A DNA stretch of 64,000 nucleotides from Actinotalea solisilvae (GCF_016464425.1 NZ_JADDKQ010000010.1:62001-126000); one strand, 5' to 3'; positions 49,344 to 59,458 are shown, counted from the first letter of the stretch. Notes: generated by a model from the sequence alone, not told the origin. Program-made: numbers and translations.

Positions 49344-49359
49344 GTCAGCCAGCAGTCTG

Positions 49360-50229
49360 TCACGCCGCCGCGGCGGGCAGCGCGACGAGGAGGAGGAGGT
49401 GGACGAGGGGGGCGGTGAGCAGCATCGAGTCGAGCCGGTCGAGCACGCCGCCGTGCCCCGGGAGGATGCGGCCCATGTCCTTGAGCTCGAGGTCGCGCTT
49501 GAGCAGCGACTCCGCGAGGTCGCCGAGGGTCGCGGTGAGCACCGACGCGGCGCCGAGGAGGACGCCGAACACGGGCGACGCGTCGAGGAGCACCGCGGCC
49601 CCGACGCCGCCCACGGCCCCGGCGAGCAGGAACGAGCCGCCGAGCCCCTCCCAGGACTTCTTGGGGCTGACCGACGGGGCGAGCGGGTGGCGCCCGGCGA
49701 GCACCCCCGCGACGTAGCCGCCCGTGTCGTTCGCGACGGCGAGCAGGACGAAGAGTGCGACCCGGCCGGCGCCGTCCGGCTGGGCGAGCATGAGCATGAC
49801 GAAGCCCGCCATGAACGGGATGTACGCCGTCGCGAAGGTGCCCGCCGCGGCGTCGCGCAGGGCCGCGGGGCCCGTCCCGTCGAGCACCCGCCAGACGACG
49901 ACGCCACCCGCGGTGAGCATGAACGCGACGAGCAGGGCCTCGGGACCCGACGTGTACGCCGAGACCATGATGCCGACGAGGCCGACCAGCAGGGGCAGGA
50001 GCGGGATGTGGATGCCGCGCCGCACGAAGGCGTGCGCGAGCTCCCAGAGCGCGACCCCGCACGCCGCGGCGGCGACGAGGATGAAGCCCTCCTTGCGGAA
50101 GACCAGGGAGCCCGCCACGACGGCGAGGAGCGCGAGCCCCACGCCGATGGCGATGGGCAGGTCGCGGCCCGCGCGCGGCGTCCCCGCCACGGCGCGCTCT
50201 GCCTGCACCCTGATCCCCAGCTCGCTCAT
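49360..50229 (-). CDS. cdsA: Phosphatidate cytidylyltransferase
   Basis: CdsA makes CDP-diacylglycerol, the precursor of anionic phospholipids and phosphatidylinositol. The 289-residue membrane protein has about eight helices and the CDP-alcohol signature region [33 protein letters not shown] and [20 protein letters not shown] (split), [14 protein letters not shown]. The ATG overlaps the frr stop by one base (TGATG). It lies in the conserved pyrH-frr-cdsA-rlmN order. Confidence 0.95.
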   Translation of the reverse strand: MSELGIRVQAERAVAGTPRAGRDLPIAIGVGLALLAVVAGSLVFRKEGFILVAAAACGVALWELAHAFVRRGIHIPLLPLLVGLVGIMVSAYTSGPEALLVAFMLTAGGVVVWRVLDGTGPAALRDAAAGTFATAYIPFMAGFVMLMLAQPDGAGRVALFVLLAVANDTGGYVAGVLAGRHPLAPSVSPKKSWEGLGGSFLLAGAVGGVGAAVLLDASPVFGVLLGAASVLTATLGDLAESLLKRDLELKDMGRILPGHGGVLDRLDSMLLTAPLVHLLLLVALPAAAA

Positions 50230-50786
50230 CAGACCTCGAGCAGCTCGCTCTCCTTGGCCGCCAGGACCTGGTCCACCAGGTCCGTGTGGCGCTTGGTCAG
50301 GGCCTCGAGCTCCTTCTCGGCGCGCGCGACCTCGTCCTCGCCCGCCTCGCCGTCGCGGGCGATGCGGTCGAGCTCCTCCTTCGCACGACGACGGATGTTG
50401 CGCACCGAGACGCGCGCCTCCTCCGCCTTGTTCTTGGCGAGCTTGACGTAGTCGCGGCGGCGCTCCTGCGTGAGCTGCGGCAGCACGATGCGGATGATCT
50501 TGCCGTCGTTGCTCGGGTTGACGCCCAGGTCCGAGTCGCGCAGCGCGCGCTCGATGTTGCCCAGCGAGGACTGGTCGAACGGCGAGATGAGGATGGTGCG
50601 CGCCTCGGGCGTCGTGAAGGACGCGAGCTGCTGCAGGGGCGTCGGCGCGCCGTAGTAGTCCACGACGATCTTGGTGAACATGGCCGCGTTGGCGCGGCCC
50701 GTCCGGATCGTCGCGAAGTCCTCCTTCGCGACCTCGACGGCCTTGTCCATCTTCTCCTCGGCCTCGAGGAGGGTGTCGTCGATCAC
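50229..50786 (-). CDS. frr: Ribosome recycling factor
   Basis: RRF with EF-G splits post-termination ribosomes. The 185-residue product has the usual length and blocks: [40 protein letters not shown] and [16 protein letters not shown]. It lies 72 bp downstream of pyrH, and its stop overlaps the cdsA start. The gap 50787-50858 shows no gene or strong hairpin. Confidence 0.97.
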   Translation of the reverse strand: MIDDTLLEAEEKMDKAVEVAKEDFATIRTGRANAAMFTKIVVDYYGAPTPLQQLASFTTPEARTILISPFDQSSLGNIERALRDSDLGVNPSNDGKIIRIVLPQLTQERRRDYVKLAKNKAEEARVSVRNIRRRAKEELDRIARDGEAGEDEVARAEKELEALTKRHTDLVDQVLAAKESELLEV

Positions 50787-50858
50787 CGGTGCTCCTTCGT
50801 CGTCGTCGTGCGGGGGGTCGTGCGCGGCGGGTGGGCGCCCCGGCCCTGGGCCGGTCGG

Positions 50859-51620
50859 TCAGCCCGCCGTGAGCAGCGTGCCGATCCTCTCACCCCGGAG
50901 GGCTCGCGTGACGTTCCCCGGCTCCCCCATGCCGAACACGCGCATGCGCACGTCGTTGTCGCGGCAGAGGCTGAGGGCGGTCGCGTCCATGACCTCGAGG
51001 CCCTCGACGAGGGCCTCGGTGTACGTCAGGGTGTCCAGCTTCGCGGCCGTCGGATCGCTGCGCGGGTCGGCCGTGTAGACGCCGTCGACGCCGTTCTTGC
51101 CCATGAGCACCTCCTGGCAGTGCGTCTCCAGGGCGCGCTGCACGGCGACGGTGTCCGTCGAGAAGTAGGGCATGCCGGCGCCGGCGCCGAAGATGACGAC
51201 GCGGCCCTTCTCGAGGTGGCGGATCGCGCGCAGCGGGATGTAGGGCTCGGCCACCTGGCCCATCGCGATCGCGGTCTGGACTCGCGTGCTCACGCCGGCC
51301 TGCTCGAGGAAGTCCTGCAGCGCGAGGCAGTTGAGGACCGTGCCGAGCATGCCCATGTAGTCGGCCCGCGCGCGGTCGAGCCCGCTCTGGGAGAGCTCGG
51401 CGCCGCGGAAGAAGTTGCCGCCGCCGACGACGATCGCGACCTCGACGCCCGCCCGGACGGCCTCGGCGATCTCCACGGCCACGCGACGGACGACGTCCGG
51501 CGCGAGGCCGATGGTGCCGCCGCCGAACGTCTCGCCCGAGAGCTTGAGGAGCACCCGGCGTGCGGGCGCCGCGTCCGTCGTCGTGCCGGGCGTCGGCCCG
51601 GGAGCGGTCGTGGGGTTCAC
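50859..51620 (-). CDS. pyrH: UMP kinase
   Basis: PyrH phosphorylates UMP to UDP in pyrimidine synthesis and is allosterically controlled by GTP/UTP. The 253-residue protein has [65 protein letters not shown] and [16 protein letters not shown] 51620 has ggagg 5 bp upstream. The 148-bp gap to tsf holds a strong GC hairpin, so pyrH may be transcribed partly apart from rpsB-tsf. Confidence 0.96.
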   Translation of the reverse strand: MNPTTAPGPTPGTTTDAAPARRVLLKLSGETFGGGTIGLAPDVVRRVAVEIAEAVRAGVEVAIVVGGGNFFRGAELSQSGLDRARADYMGMLGTVLNCLALQDFLEQAGVSTRVQTAIAMGQVAEPYIPLRAIRHLEKGRVVIFGAGAGMPYFSTDTVAVQRALETHCQEVLMGKNGVDGVYTADPRSDPTAAKLDTLTYTEALVEGLEVMDATALSLCRDNDVRMRVFGMGEPGNVTRALRGERIGTLLTAG

Positions 51621-51716
51621 AGGGCCTCCGTCGTCGCGTCCCGGCCCGGCGTCGTGCGCGCCGGGGTCGTGCGCGCCCGGGAGCCGCGGCGGAGCCGGGG
51701 CCGGGCGGTCGAGCCG

Positions 51717-51762
51717 CCCCGCCCGCGCGGCGCGCCCCGCGGGGGCGTGCGCGCGGGCGGGG
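51717..51762 (-). terminator. GC hairpin after tsf
   Basis: ccccgcccgcgcg (51717-51729) and cgcgcgggcgggg (51750-51762) are exact 13-bp arms; the 20 bases between them form a second near-perfect hairpin (cgcgcccc/ggggcgtg). It begins 6 bp after the tsf stop on the transcribed strand. No U-tract follows, so partial termination or processing before pyrH is as likely as full termination. Confidence 0.7.
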
Positions 51763-51768
51763 TCGGGC

Positions 51769-52608
51769 TCAGGCTCCGACGCGGAAGCGCGCGAAGCCCG
51801 TGGCCGTGCCGCCGGCCTCGGTGAGGACCTGGCCGACCGACTTCTTGTTCTCCTTGGCGTACGCCTGGTCGACCAGGACGTTCTCCTTGAAGAAGCCGTT
51901 GAGACGACCCTCGACGATCTTGGCGAGGGCGGCCTCGGGCTTGCCCTCGTTGCGCGCCGTCTCCTCGGAGATGCGGCGCTCAGCCTCGACCGTCTCGGCC
52001 GGGACCTCGTCGCGCGTGAGGAAGGTGGGCGAGAACGCGGCGATGTGCATCGCGACGTCGCGGGCCACCGAGGCGCCCGCCTCGTCCGTGCCGAGCAGGA
52101 CGCCGACCTGGGGCGGGAGGTCCTTGTTGACCTTGTGCAGGTACACGCTGACCGACGGCGCGGTGACACGCGCGATGCGGCGCAGGACGACCTTCTCGCC
52201 CAGCGTCGCGGCCGTCTCGTCGATCGTCTCCTGCACCGTGCGGCCGTCGACCTCGGACGCGAGGACCGCGGCGACGTCGTCGGTGTTCGCGGCGACCGTG
52301 GCGGCGAGGACCTTCTCGGCGAGCGCGATGAACGTCGTGTTCTTCGCGACGAAGTCGGTCTCGGAGTTGAGCTCGATGAGCACGCCGGTCTGGCCCTCGG
52401 GGCCGTCGACGACCTCGGCGGCGACGAGACCGTCGGACGCGGCCCGGCCCTCGCGCTTGCTCACGCCCTTGAGGCCCTTGACGCGGATGATCTCGAGCGC
52501 CTTCTCGGCGTCGCCGTCGGCCTCGTCGAGCGCCTTCTTGACGTCGAGCATGCCTGCGCCCGTGCGCTCGCGCAGGGCCTTGATGTCAGCGGCGGTGTAG
52601 TTCGCCAT
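51769..52608 (-). CDS. tsf: Elongation factor Ts
   Basis: EF-Ts recycles EF-Tu by nucleotide exchange. The 279-residue product starts [20 protein letters not shown], followed by [12 protein letters not shown], and contains [12 protein letters not shown] and [18 protein letters not shown] 52608 has a gga-containing ribosome site upstream. It lies 61 bp downstream of rpsB across a perfect hairpin and upstream of pyrH across a second one. Confidence 0.97.
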   Translation of the reverse strand: MANYTAADIKALRERTGAGMLDVKKALDEADGDAEKALEIIRVKGLKGVSKREGRAASDGLVAAEVVDGPEGQTGVLIELNSETDFVAKNTTFIALAEKVLAATVAANTDDVAAVLASEVDGRTVQETIDETAATLGEKVVLRRIARVTAPSVSVYLHKVNKDLPPQVGVLLGTDEAGASVARDVAMHIAAFSPTFLTRDEVPAETVEAERRISEETARNEGKPEAALAKIVEGRLNGFFKENVLVDQAYAKENKKSVGQVLTEAGGTATGFARFRVGA

Positions 52609-52634
52609 GGGGAGTCCTTGTCTGTCGGTCGTGG

Positions 52635-52663
52635 CCCGGGGCGCCCCGCGGGGGCGCCCCGGG
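52635..52663 (-). terminator. Perfect 13-bp hairpin between rpsB and tsf
   Basis: cccggggcgcccc (52635-52647) and ggggcgccccggg (52651-52663) pair without mismatch around a gcg loop, 6 bp after the rpsB stop. In E. coli an rpsB-tsf intercistronic hairpin lowers tsf expression; a similar attenuator role is plausible here. No U-tract. Confidence 0.78.
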
Positions 52664-52669
52664 ACGAGG

Positions 52670-53686
52670 TCAGTTGGCGGCGGAGTCGCCCTCGGCGGGG
52701 GTGGCGGCACCCTCGGCCTCGGCCGCGGGGGCCGCGTCCTGGCCGGTGGGCGCACCCTGCTCGGTCGAGCCGATCGCCTCGACGGGGCTCTCGACCTCGG
52801 CCTCGGCGGCCGCGGCGTCGGCCGGCAGGTCGTCGCTGACGACGGGGGCGGCGTCGGCCTGGTCGCCGCGCGCGGCGACCTTCGGCTCCGTCTGGACGGC
52901 GGCGTCACCCGCACCGGCGAGGAGCTCCCGCTCCCACTCGGCGAGCGGCTCGGCCTCGACCTCGGCCGCGCCCTCGGTGCTCCCGGTGCGGCTCGAGTGG
53001 CGGGCGATGAGGCCCTCGGCGGCCGCGTCCGCGATGACGCGGGTCAGCAGCGTGACGGCGCGGATCGCGTCGTCGTTGCCCGGGATCTGGTAGTCGACGA
53101 CGTCCGGGTCGCAGTTGGTGTCGAGGATCGCGACGACCGGGATGCCGAGCTTGCGCGCCTCGTCGACCGCGAGGTGCTCCTTGTTCGTGTCGACGATCCA
53201 CACGGCGGAGGGGACCTTCGCCATGTCGCGGATGCCGCCGAGCGTCTTCGAGAGCTTGTCCTTCTCGCGGCGCATGATGAGCAGCTCCTTCTTCGTGAAG
53301 GCACTGCCGGCGACGTCGTCGAAGTCGATCTCCTCGAGCTCCTTGAGGCGCTGGAGACGCTTGTTGACCGTCGTGAAGTTGGTGAGCATGCCACCGAGCC
53401 AGCGCTGGTTGACGTAGGGCATCCCCACGCGCGCGGCCTGCTCGGCCACGGGCTCCTGCGCCTGCTTCTTGGTGCCGACGAAGAGGATCGTGCCGCCGTG
53501 GGCGACCGTCTCCTTGACGAACTCGTAGGCGCGGTCGATGTACGACAGCGACTGCTGGAGGTCGACGATGTAGATCCCGTTGCGCTCCGTGAGGATGAAC
53601 CGCTTCATCTTCGGGTTCCAGCGACGGGTCTGGTGCCCGAAGTGGACACCGCTCTCGAGCATCTGGCGCATGGTCACGACGGCCAT
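52670..53686 (-). CDS. rpsB: 30S ribosomal protein S2
   Basis: S2 joins the 30S subunit late in assembly. The 338-residue product starts [20 protein letters not shown] and has [42 protein letters not shown] and [10 protein letters not shown]. It is about 80 residues longer than E. coli S2: a Glu/Ala/Pro-rich tail follows the fold, as in many high-GC actinobacteria. It heads the rpsB-tsf-pyrH-frr-cdsA-rlmN cluster and is divergent from the M23 gene. Confidence 0.97.
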   Translation of the reverse strand: MAVVTMRQMLESGVHFGHQTRRWNPKMKRFILTERNGIYIVDLQQSLSYIDRAYEFVKETVAHGGTILFVGTKKQAQEPVAEQAARVGMPYVNQRWLGGMLTNFTTVNKRLQRLKELEEIDFDDVAGSAFTKKELLIMRREKDKLSKTLGGIRDMAKVPSAVWIVDTNKEHLAVDEARKLGIPVVAILDTNCDPDVVDYQIPGNDDAIRAVTLLTRVIADAAAEGLIARHSSRTGSTEGAAEVEAEPLAEWERELLAGAGDAAVQTEPKVAARGDQADAAPVVSDDLPADAAAAEAEVESPVEAIGSTEQGAPTGQDAAPAAEAEGAATPAEGDSAAN

Positions 53687-53700
53687 GGCACGTCCTTCCG

Positions 53701-53722
53701 GCGCGGCCCGACGGGGCCGCGC
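53701..53722 (-). promoter_or_regulatory. Hairpin in the rpsB leader
   Basis: Arms gcgcggccc (53701-53709) and gggccgcgc (53714-53722) pair perfectly over 9 bp around gacg, 15 bp upstream of the rpsB ATG. Its closeness to the ribosome site suggests it could influence rpsB translation, as S2 is known to autoregulate in other bacteria. Inference only. Confidence 0.45.
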
Positions 53723-53983
53723 GAGTGCAGGCGGCCCGCCACGAGGGCGGTCCGCATCCGGTTGTCGGCGGCGGTCGGGTGACCGGACGCCCCTGGCGCC
53801 ACACGGTGCCGACGCCGGGCGTCCCCGAAGGGCCGACCCGGACCGTCGCCGGCACACGTTCCCCCACCGGACGGGTCCGGGGACGGGGGAGGATGGCGCG
53901 CGATGTCACCCGGCGGACCGGGTGCGACGCTCATCGTACCCGACCGGCCGGGTCCGCCCGTCCCCCGCCGGACCGGCCGCGCG

Positions 53984-54025
53984 GCTCGTCCCCAGGCCCG
54001 GCGGTCCCTGCGCCCGCGGCCCGCC
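53984..54025 (-). repeat. Dispersed 42-bp repeat, copy A
   Basis: Read on the minus strand, this segment matches 59852-59893 (+) at 40 of 42 positions; shared parts include cgcagggaccg and ggcctggggacgagc. It lies 22 bp upstream of the M23 start. Neither copy overlaps a coding region. Confidence 0.82.
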
Positions 54026-54046
54026 ACGGCCCGCCACCGTGGCGGC

Positions 54047-54784
54047 ATGAGCCCGCGACGCACCCGTCCTCCCGCCCCGCGCCCCGGCCCGGTGCCGCGC
54101 CGTCGTCCGGTCCGGGGACCTGCCGCGACGGGGCGGGGCGCGGCCCTGGGGCGTGTCCGTGCCCGCGGGGGCACGGTCGCCGCGGTCGCGCTCGCCGCTG
54201 GTCTGGTGGTGCTGCCGGGCCCCGGGTCGGCGACCACCGCGGCGGCACCGGGGCCGGCGCGTGCGGCGGGCACCGCTGGTGCCGCCGCCGGCGCGCCGAC
54301 GGCGCCCCGCAGCGCGCTCGAGGCCGTGGCCCGCGCCGCGGGTCTCGACGACGCGGGCAGCTACGGCCTGCCCGTCCCGGGAGGCGCGGTGCGGTCACGG
54401 TTCGACCCGCCCGCGCAGCGCTGGGCGGCCGGGCACCGCGGGGTCGACCTCGACGCGCCGGCGGGGACCACGGTCGTGGCCCCCGCGGCGGGGACCGTCG
54501 TGGTGGCCGGGCCGGTCGTGGACCGGCACGTCCTCACCCTGCTCCACGACGACGGCCGTCGCTCGAGCCTCGAGCCCGTCGTCGCGGCCGTGGCGGTGGG
54601 GGCGCGCGTGGAGGCGGGCGCGGTCGTGGGCTCCGTCGAGCCTCCCCCCGCCGCGACCCACTGCGCGCCGCGGTGCCTGCACTGGGGCGTGCGTGAGGGC
54701 GAACGCTACGTCGACCCGCTCGCGCTGCTGCCCGGCGCCGGACCGGTGGTGCTGCTCCCGGTCGCCGGGTCGCACGGGCGGTGA
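54047..54784 (+). CDS. M23-family (LytM-like) secreted peptidase
   Basis: The 245-residue protein has an Arg/Pro-rich start, a hydrophobic signal/anchor (VAAVALAAGLVVLPGPG) and a C-terminal M23 domain with GHRGVDLDAPAGT, carrying the His and Asp zinc ligands, and CLHWGVREGERYVDPL. In classical LytM the last motif is HxH; here it reads C-L-H, which is usual for this actinobacterial subgroup but leaves catalytic competence uncertain. The target should be peptidoglycan. ATG 54047 is preferred over an earlier in-frame ATG at 53903 because homologues begin near the signal. Confidence 0.8.
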   Translation: MSPRRTRPPAPRPGPVPRRRPVRGPAATGRGAALGRVRARGGTVAAVALAAGLVVLPGPGSATTAAAPGPARAAGTAGAAAGAPTAPRSALEAVARAAGLDDAGSYGLPVPGGAVRSRFDPPAQRWAAGHRGVDLDAPAGTTVVAPAAGTVVVAGPVVDRHVLTLLHDDGRRSSLEPVVAAVAVGARVEAGAVVGSVEPPPAATHCAPRCLHWGVREGERYVDPLALLPGAGPVVLLPVAGSHGR

Positions 54785-54827
54785 CGCCGGAGGCGCCGCC
54801 GGCCGCGGGCGGGCCGCGGGTGGGCCG

Positions 54828-55688
54828 TCAGACCCGGTCGTGCTCCTGCAGCGTCGTGCGCAGGCGGAGCATCGCGGCCGTGTGCATCTGGGAGATCCGC
54901 GACTCGGTGACGCCGAGGATGCGGCCGATCTCCGCGAGGGTCATGCCCTCGTAGTAGTAGAGGACCAGGACGAGCTTCTCGCGCTCGCCGAGGCGCTCGA
55001 TCGCGCGGGCGAGGACGATCTTCATCTCCTGCGCCTCGACGTTGCCCGCGGGGTCCGTCGCGGCGGGGTCCTCGAGCGTGTCGAGGAGCGAGAGGGAGTC
55101 GCCACGCTCCGAGCCGCCGCCCAGCAGCTCGTCCAGGGCCGCCACGTTGACGGTGGAGAGCTGGGTGAACACGGCGCGCAGCTCGGTGACGCCGATCTCC
55201 AGGCGCGCGGCGACCTCCTGCTCGGAGGGTGCGCGCCGCAGCTCGCCCTCGAGCTCGGCGAACGCGCGGTCGACCGCACGGGCCTTGGTGCGCACCGAGC
55301 GCGGGATCCAGTCGATCGCGCGCAGCTCGTCGATGATGGCGCCGCGGATGCGCGAGCTCGCGTAGGTCTCGAACTTCACGGCCCGGTCGGTCTCGTACTT
55401 CTCGATCGCGTCGATGAGCCCGAACATGCCGTAGGACACGAGGTCCGCCTGCTCGACCGTGCTCGGCAGACCGGCGCCCACGCGCCCCGCGACCATGGTG
55501 ACGAGCGGCGCGTAGTGCAGGATCAGCCGCTCGCGGGCACCGCGGTCGCCGGTCTCCTTGAACACCGACCACACGGACGAGACGTGCAGCGCGTCCTCGG
55601 CGCTCCCCTCGGTGTGGGGGCGCGGGACGACCTCGCCGGAGGTGCGCGTGGCGCTCTCGGCGGACTGGGCGCGGGACTGTGCTGGCAT
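54828..55688 (-). CDS. WhiG/FliA-type alternative sigma factor
   Basis: The 286-residue sigma-70-family protein lacks region 1.1 and has region 2 ([44 protein letters not shown]), region 3, and a region 4 helix-turn-helix ([20 protein letters not shown]). The [20 protein letters not shown] block is diagnostic of the WhiG/FliA group. In Streptomyces the equivalent gene near rpsB is whiG (sporulation); in motile non-sporulating relatives it drives flagellar and chemotaxis genes. Which applies is not visible here, so no symbol is given. It lies 11 bp downstream of the recombinase gene. Confidence 0.88.
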   Translation of the reverse strand: MPAQSRAQSAESATRTSGEVVPRPHTEGSAEDALHVSSVWSVFKETGDRGARERLILHYAPLVTMVAGRVGAGLPSTVEQADLVSYGMFGLIDAIEKYETDRAVKFETYASSRIRGAIIDELRAIDWIPRSVRTKARAVDRAFAELEGELRRAPSEQEVAARLEIGVTELRAVFTQLSTVNVAALDELLGGGSERGDSLSLLDTLEDPAATDPAGNVEAQEMKIVLARAIERLGEREKLVLVLYYYEGMTLAEIGRILGVTESRISQMHTAAMLRLRTTLQEHDRV

Positions 55689-55699
55689 CGCGGTCCCTC

Positions 55700-56629
55700 T
55701 CAGGCTCGTGGGTGGGCTTGGAGGTAGGACGACCGCAGGCGGTCGGGGCTGACGTGCGTGTAGCGCTGCGTGGTGGCGAGCGTCGCGTGGCCCAGCATCT
55801 CCTGAACGCTACGCAGGTCCGAGCCACCCTGCACCAGGTGCGTCGCCGCGGTGTGGCGCAGCGCGTGCGGCGCGATGTCCTCGACGCCCGCGGCGGCCGC
55901 GGCGCGGTGGACGACCGTGCGGACCTGCCGCTGGTCCATCCGCTGCCCGCGGGTGCCCAGGAGGAGCGCGGGGCCGGAGGTCGAGGTCGCGAGCGCCGGG
56001 CGGCCCCGGTCGAGCCAGGCCGACACGGCACGGCCGGCGGGCGACCCGAAGGGCACGACGCGCTCCTTGGCGCCCTTGCCCAGGACACGCAGCAGCCGGC
56101 CCCCGAGGTCGACGTCGTCGACGTCCGCGCCGACGAGCTCGCCGACGCGCACGCCGGTGGCGTAGAGCAGCTCGAGCAGCGCCCAGTCGCGCAGCGCGAC
56201 CGGCGCGCCCTCGGCGGCCGCCTCGCGGGCCGCGTCGAGCAGGTGCGCCGCCGGCGCGACGCCGAGCGCTGTCGGCAGGCTGTCCCCCGGCTGGGCCGTG
56301 ACCAGGCGGACGGCCGGGTCGGTCGTGACCAGGCCCTCGTGCGCGGCCCAGGCGTAGAAGGCGCGCACCGCGGCTCCCCGGCGGGCGATCGTCGCGCGGG
56401 CCAGCCGTCCGGTGACCATCGACGCGAGCCAGGCGCGCAGCAGCGGGAGGTCGACGTCGCGCCACGCGACGCCGCGGCGACGCGCGAAGCCGACGACGTG
56501 CCGGACGTCGCCGCAGTACGCGCGCACCGTGTGCGGCGAGAGCCCGCGCGCGGCCGACAGGTGCAGCCCGAACTCGGCCACGACGGCGTCGTCGGTCGGC
56601 GCGACGAGCGCGTCGCTGGCGGGCTGCAT
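55700..56629 (-). CDS. xerC: Tyrosine recombinase XerC-like
   Basis: The 309-residue protein has all catalytic residues of a tyrosine recombinase: R161 in [10 protein letters not shown]185 in [12 protein letters not shown]255 and R258 in [11 protein letters not shown]281 in [10 protein letters not shown] and Y290. The N-terminal SAM-like core-binding domain is intact. With housekeeping neighbours (dprA, whiG-type sigma) and normal length it is most likely the XerC that resolves chromosome dimers at dif, rather than a mobile-element integrase. The partner XerD is outside the window. Confidence 0.9.
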   Translation of the reverse strand: MQPASDALVAPTDDAVVAEFGLHLSAARGLSPHTVRAYCGDVRHVVGFARRRGVAWRDVDLPLLRAWLASMVTGRLARATIARRGAAVRAFYAWAAHEGLVTTDPAVRLVTAQPGDSLPTALGVAPAAHLLDAAREAAAEGAPVALRDWALLELLYATGVRVGELVGADVDDVDLGGRLLRVLGKGAKERVVPFGSPAGRAVSAWLDRGRPALATSTSGPALLLGTRGQRMDQRQVRTVVHRAAAAAGVEDIAPHALRHTAATHLVQGGSDLRSVQEMLGHATLATTQRYTHVSPDRLRSSYLQAHPRA

Positions 56630-56681
56630 GGCCCTACCGTGGCCCGTCGGGCGAGCGCTCACAAGGTGGACCCGCCAGACT

Positions 56682-57926
56682 TCACCCGCTCCCGGGCGCT
56701 TCCGGGCCGGCCGGTGTCCGGTTCGCCCGGGTGGGTCCCGGTTCCGGAGCCGGACGAATCCGGCGCCAACGCCCCGAACCGTGACCCGCGAGCCCCGCGA
56801 GCTCCAGGGCGCCGAGAGCGGCGGCGACCTCGGCGAGGGGCAGCCCGGCCACCCGTACCAGGGCGTCGACCGTGGTGGCGCCGCGCGCCGGCAGCGCGTC
56901 GAACGTGCGCCGCGCCGCGTCGTCGAGCCCGCCGAGGTCCGGCCGGTCGTCCGCGTCCCGGTGCGCTCTTCCCGCCGGGGCCGTCGGGGCCGGCGCACCC
57001 GGCGCGTCCACGAGCTCGAGCACCTCGCCCACGTCGGTGACGCAGACCGCGGCGCCCTCGCGGAGCAGCCGGTGGCACCCGGCGGACGCCGCGGACGTCA
57101 CCGGGCCGGGGACCGCGCCGACCGGCCGGAGCAGGCCCGCGGCGTGACCCGCGGTGCTCAGCGCGCCCGAGCGCCACGCGGCCTCGACGACGACGGTGGC
57201 GCACGCCGCGGCCGCGATGAGGCGGTTGCGCTGGAGGAACCGCGTGCGGCTCGGCACGGAGCCCGGCGGCACCTCGCTCACGCAGGCACCACCGCCGTCG
57301 GCGATCGCCGCGAGGAGCCGGGCGTTGCCCGCCGGGTAGGGGCGGTCCACCCCGCCCGCGAGGAACGCGACCGTCCGTCCGCCGCTCGCGAGCGCGACGC
57401 GGTGGGCGACGGCGTCGATCCCGTAGGCGCCGCCCGAGACGACGGTCCGGCCCGCGTCCGCGAGCCCGCTCGCGAGCTCGCCCGTCACGTGCTCGCCGTA
57501 CGGCGTGCAGGCGCGTGCGCCGATGAGCGCGACGCCCCCGCCGGTCAGCCCGCCGAGCCCTGCCGTCCCGCGCACCCACAGGCACGCCGGCGCGGCCGGG
57601 CCGAGGTCGGCGAGGCCCGCGGGCCACCCAGGGTCGCCGGGTACGAGCAGGATGCCGCCGAGCCGCGCGAGGTGGTCGAGGTCGCGCCGGGGGTCGCACG
57701 ACCCGAGCCGGGTCACCCAGCGAGCTGCCGCCGCGCCGAGCCGGCGGCCGGCGTCCCCGCTGCCCTCCGGCGCGACCGTCCCCCCGGCCGCGAGCGTCGC
57801 GCGCGCGTCCCGCAGCCAGCCGAGGGCCTCGTCCGCGCCGAGCGAGGCGACGAGGGCCCCCGCGACGACGTCCCCGGGCTCCGTGAGCCGGCTCCAGGCG
57901 GCCCGCGCGAGCGCGTCGGGCGTCAT
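56682..57926 (-). CDS. dprA: DNA-processing protein DprA
   Basis: DprA binds incoming single-stranded DNA and loads RecA during transformation. The 414-residue protein has an N-terminal helical region, the Rossmann core with GGVALIGARACTPYGEHV, VVSGGAYGIDAVAHRVAL, FLAGGVDRPYPAGN and FLQRNRLIAAAA, and a C-terminal winged helix (TTVDALVRVAGLPLAEVAAA). The ATG overlaps the comM stop (ATGA). A Pro/Arg tail of about 30 residues follows the winged helix. Confidence 0.93.
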   Translation of the reverse strand: MTPDALARAAWSRLTEPGDVVAGALVASLGADEALGWLRDARATLAAGGTVAPEGSGDAGRRLGAAAARWVTRLGSCDPRRDLDHLARLGGILLVPGDPGWPAGLADLGPAAPACLWVRGTAGLGGLTGGGVALIGARACTPYGEHVTGELASGLADAGRTVVSGGAYGIDAVAHRVALASGGRTVAFLAGGVDRPYPAGNARLLAAIADGGGACVSEVPPGSVPSRTRFLQRNRLIAAAACATVVVEAAWRSGALSTAGHAAGLLRPVGAVPGPVTSAASAGCHRLLREGAAVCVTDVGEVLELVDAPGAPAPTAPAGRAHRDADDRPDLGGLDDAARRTFDALPARGATTVDALVRVAGLPLAEVAAALGALELAGLAGHGSGRWRRIRPAPEPGPTRANRTPAGPEAPGSG

Positions 57927-59458
57927 GCCGCGCCCTGCCCGCGGGTGCGCAGGAGGAGCGCCTGGCCGACCTCGGCGGGGCCCGGCCGCTCGAGCCCGCC
58001 GAGGTCCGCGAGCGTCCACGCGACGCGCAGCACCCGGTCGGCGCCGCGCAGGCTCAGGAGCCCGCGGTCGAGCGCGCGGTCGAGGTCCCGGTGGGCCCCC
58101 GGACCCGGTCCGTGCGAGCGGAGCCACGCCCCGGGCACCTCGCCGTTGGTGCGCCACGGCGTCCCCGCCAGGCGCCTGCGGGCGGCGGCACGGGCACCGG
58201 CGACCCGGGCGGCGACGGGTGCGGTCGCCTCGGGCGCCGCGCGCGCCGCGCGGTCCGCGCGGGTCACCGGCAGCACCTCGAGCTGGAGGTCCACCCGGTC
58301 GAGCAGCGGCCCCGAGAGCCGCGAGAAGTACCGGCGCCGCGCGAGCGCGGTGCAGTCGCAGCCGAGGCCCTTGCCCACGGCCCGCCCGCACGGGCAGGGG
58401 TTGGCGGCGAGAACGAGCTGGAACCGCGCGGGGAAGCGCGCGCTCCCGCCCGCGCGGTGGATGACCAGCTCGCCGTCCTCGAGCGGCTGGCGGAGGGTCT
58501 GCAGCACGCGGGGCGAGAACTCCGGGGCCTCGTCCATGAACAGCACGCCGCGGTGCGCGCGCGACGCCGCACCCGGCCGCGGCATCCCCGAGCCGCCACC
58601 GACCACCGACGCGGGCGTGGCGGTGTGGTGGGGGTTCTCGAACGGCGGGCGCCGCAGCAGGCCGTCCTGCGGACGGAACGTGCCCGCGACCGAGTGCACG
58701 GCCGTGACCTCGACGGCCTCGCCCTCGTCGAGGTCGGGCAGGAGGCCGGGCAGGCGCTCGGCCAGCATCGTCTTGCCCGCGCCCGGCGGGCCGACCATGA
58801 GCACGTGGTGACCGCCCGCGGCCGCGACCTCCAGCGCCCAGCGCGCCGCGCGCTGCCCGACGACGTCGGTGAGGTCCGGCGCGCGGCGCGGCGGCACGGG
58901 CACCTCCTCCGCGAGCGCGACCTCGACGTCCGGCACGTCGTCCAGCTCGGCGCCGTGCTCGACGGCCACCTCGGCGAGGCTCGCCGCGGCGCGCACGACC
59001 GCACCGGGGACCAGCCGTGCCTCGTCGGCGTTCGCCGCGGGCACCACGACGCGCGGGTGCCCGGCGGCCACCGCCGTGGCCACGGCGGGCAGCACGCCGC
59101 GCACCGGCCGCAGTCGCCCGTCGAGCCCGAGCTCGCCGACGTGCACCCAGTCCGCGACGCGGACGGGGTCGCACACCCCTGCCCCGGCGAGGGTCGCGAC
59201 CGCGATCGCGAGGTCGAACGACGCGCCCGCCTTGGGCAGCGACGCGGGCGAGAGGTTGACCGTGATGCGGCGCTGCGGCCAGCCGAGGCCCGAGGACGTC
59301 ACGGCCGCGCGGACGCGGTCCCGCGCCTCGGCCAGGGCCGCGTCGGGCAGCCCGACCAGCACGAAGCCCGGCACCGACGCCGCGAGGTGGGCCTCGACCT
59401 CGACGACGTGGCCCGTGAGCCCGACGAGCGAGACGGCTCGCGTGCGTCCGAGGCCCAT
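57923..59458 (-). CDS. comM: YifB/ComM family Mg-chelatase-like AAA+ ATPase
   Basis: ComM is a hexameric helicase that promotes branch migration during natural transformation. The 511-residue protein has an N-terminal Lon-like domain (VEVEAHLAASVPGFVLVGLP), Walker A GPPGAGKTML near residue 220, Walker B GVLFMDEAPEF, and ANPCPCG with a cysteine cluster, all typical. The ATG overlaps the yraN stop by one base. The yraN-comM-dprA order is conserved in actinobacteria. Confidence 0.94.
   Translation of the reverse strand: MGLGRTRAVSLVGLTGHVVEVEAHLAASVPGFVLVGLPDAALAEARDRVRAAVTSSGLGWPQRRITVNLSPASLPKAGASFDLAIAVATLAGAGVCDPVRVADWVHVGELGLDGRLRPVRGVLPAVATAVAAGHPRVVVPAANADEARLVPGAVVRAAASLAEVAVEHGAELDDVPDVEVALAEEVPVPPRRAPDLTDVVGQRAARWALEVAAAGGHHVLMVGPPGAGKTMLAERLPGLLPDLDEGEAVEVTAVHSVAGTFRPQDGLLRRPPFENPHHTATPASVVGGGSGMPRPGAASRAHRGVLFMDEAPEFSPRVLQTLRQPLEDGELVIHRAGGSARFPARFQLVLAANPCPCGRAVGKGLGCDCTALARRRYFSRLSGPLLDRVDLQLEVLPVTRADRAARAAPEATAPVAARVAGARAAARRRLAGTPWRTNGEVPGAWLRSHGPGPGAHRDLDRALDRGLLSLRGADRVLRVAWTLADLGGLERPGPAEVGQALLLRTRGQGAA

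Larger units (their letters stand above)
53687..54046. other. 360-bp divergent gap between rpsB and the M23 peptidase gene
   Basis: No gene is supported here. On the rpsB side there is a perfect 9-bp hairpin (gcgcggccc/gggccgcgc, 53701-53722, gacg loop) just upstream of the ribosome site, a possible S2 leader element. A TACGAT hexamer on the minus strand (53933-53938) fits the actinobacterial -10 pattern for an rpsB promoter, without a convincing -35. Part of a dispersed 42-bp repeat (53984-54025) lies at the M23 side. Confidence 0.5.

Noticed and set aside
55700-56629. Tyrosine recombinase as integrase of a mobile element
   Set aside because: No attachment-site repeat at a tRNA, no phage or conjugation genes, and a housekeeping context typical of chromosomal XerC.
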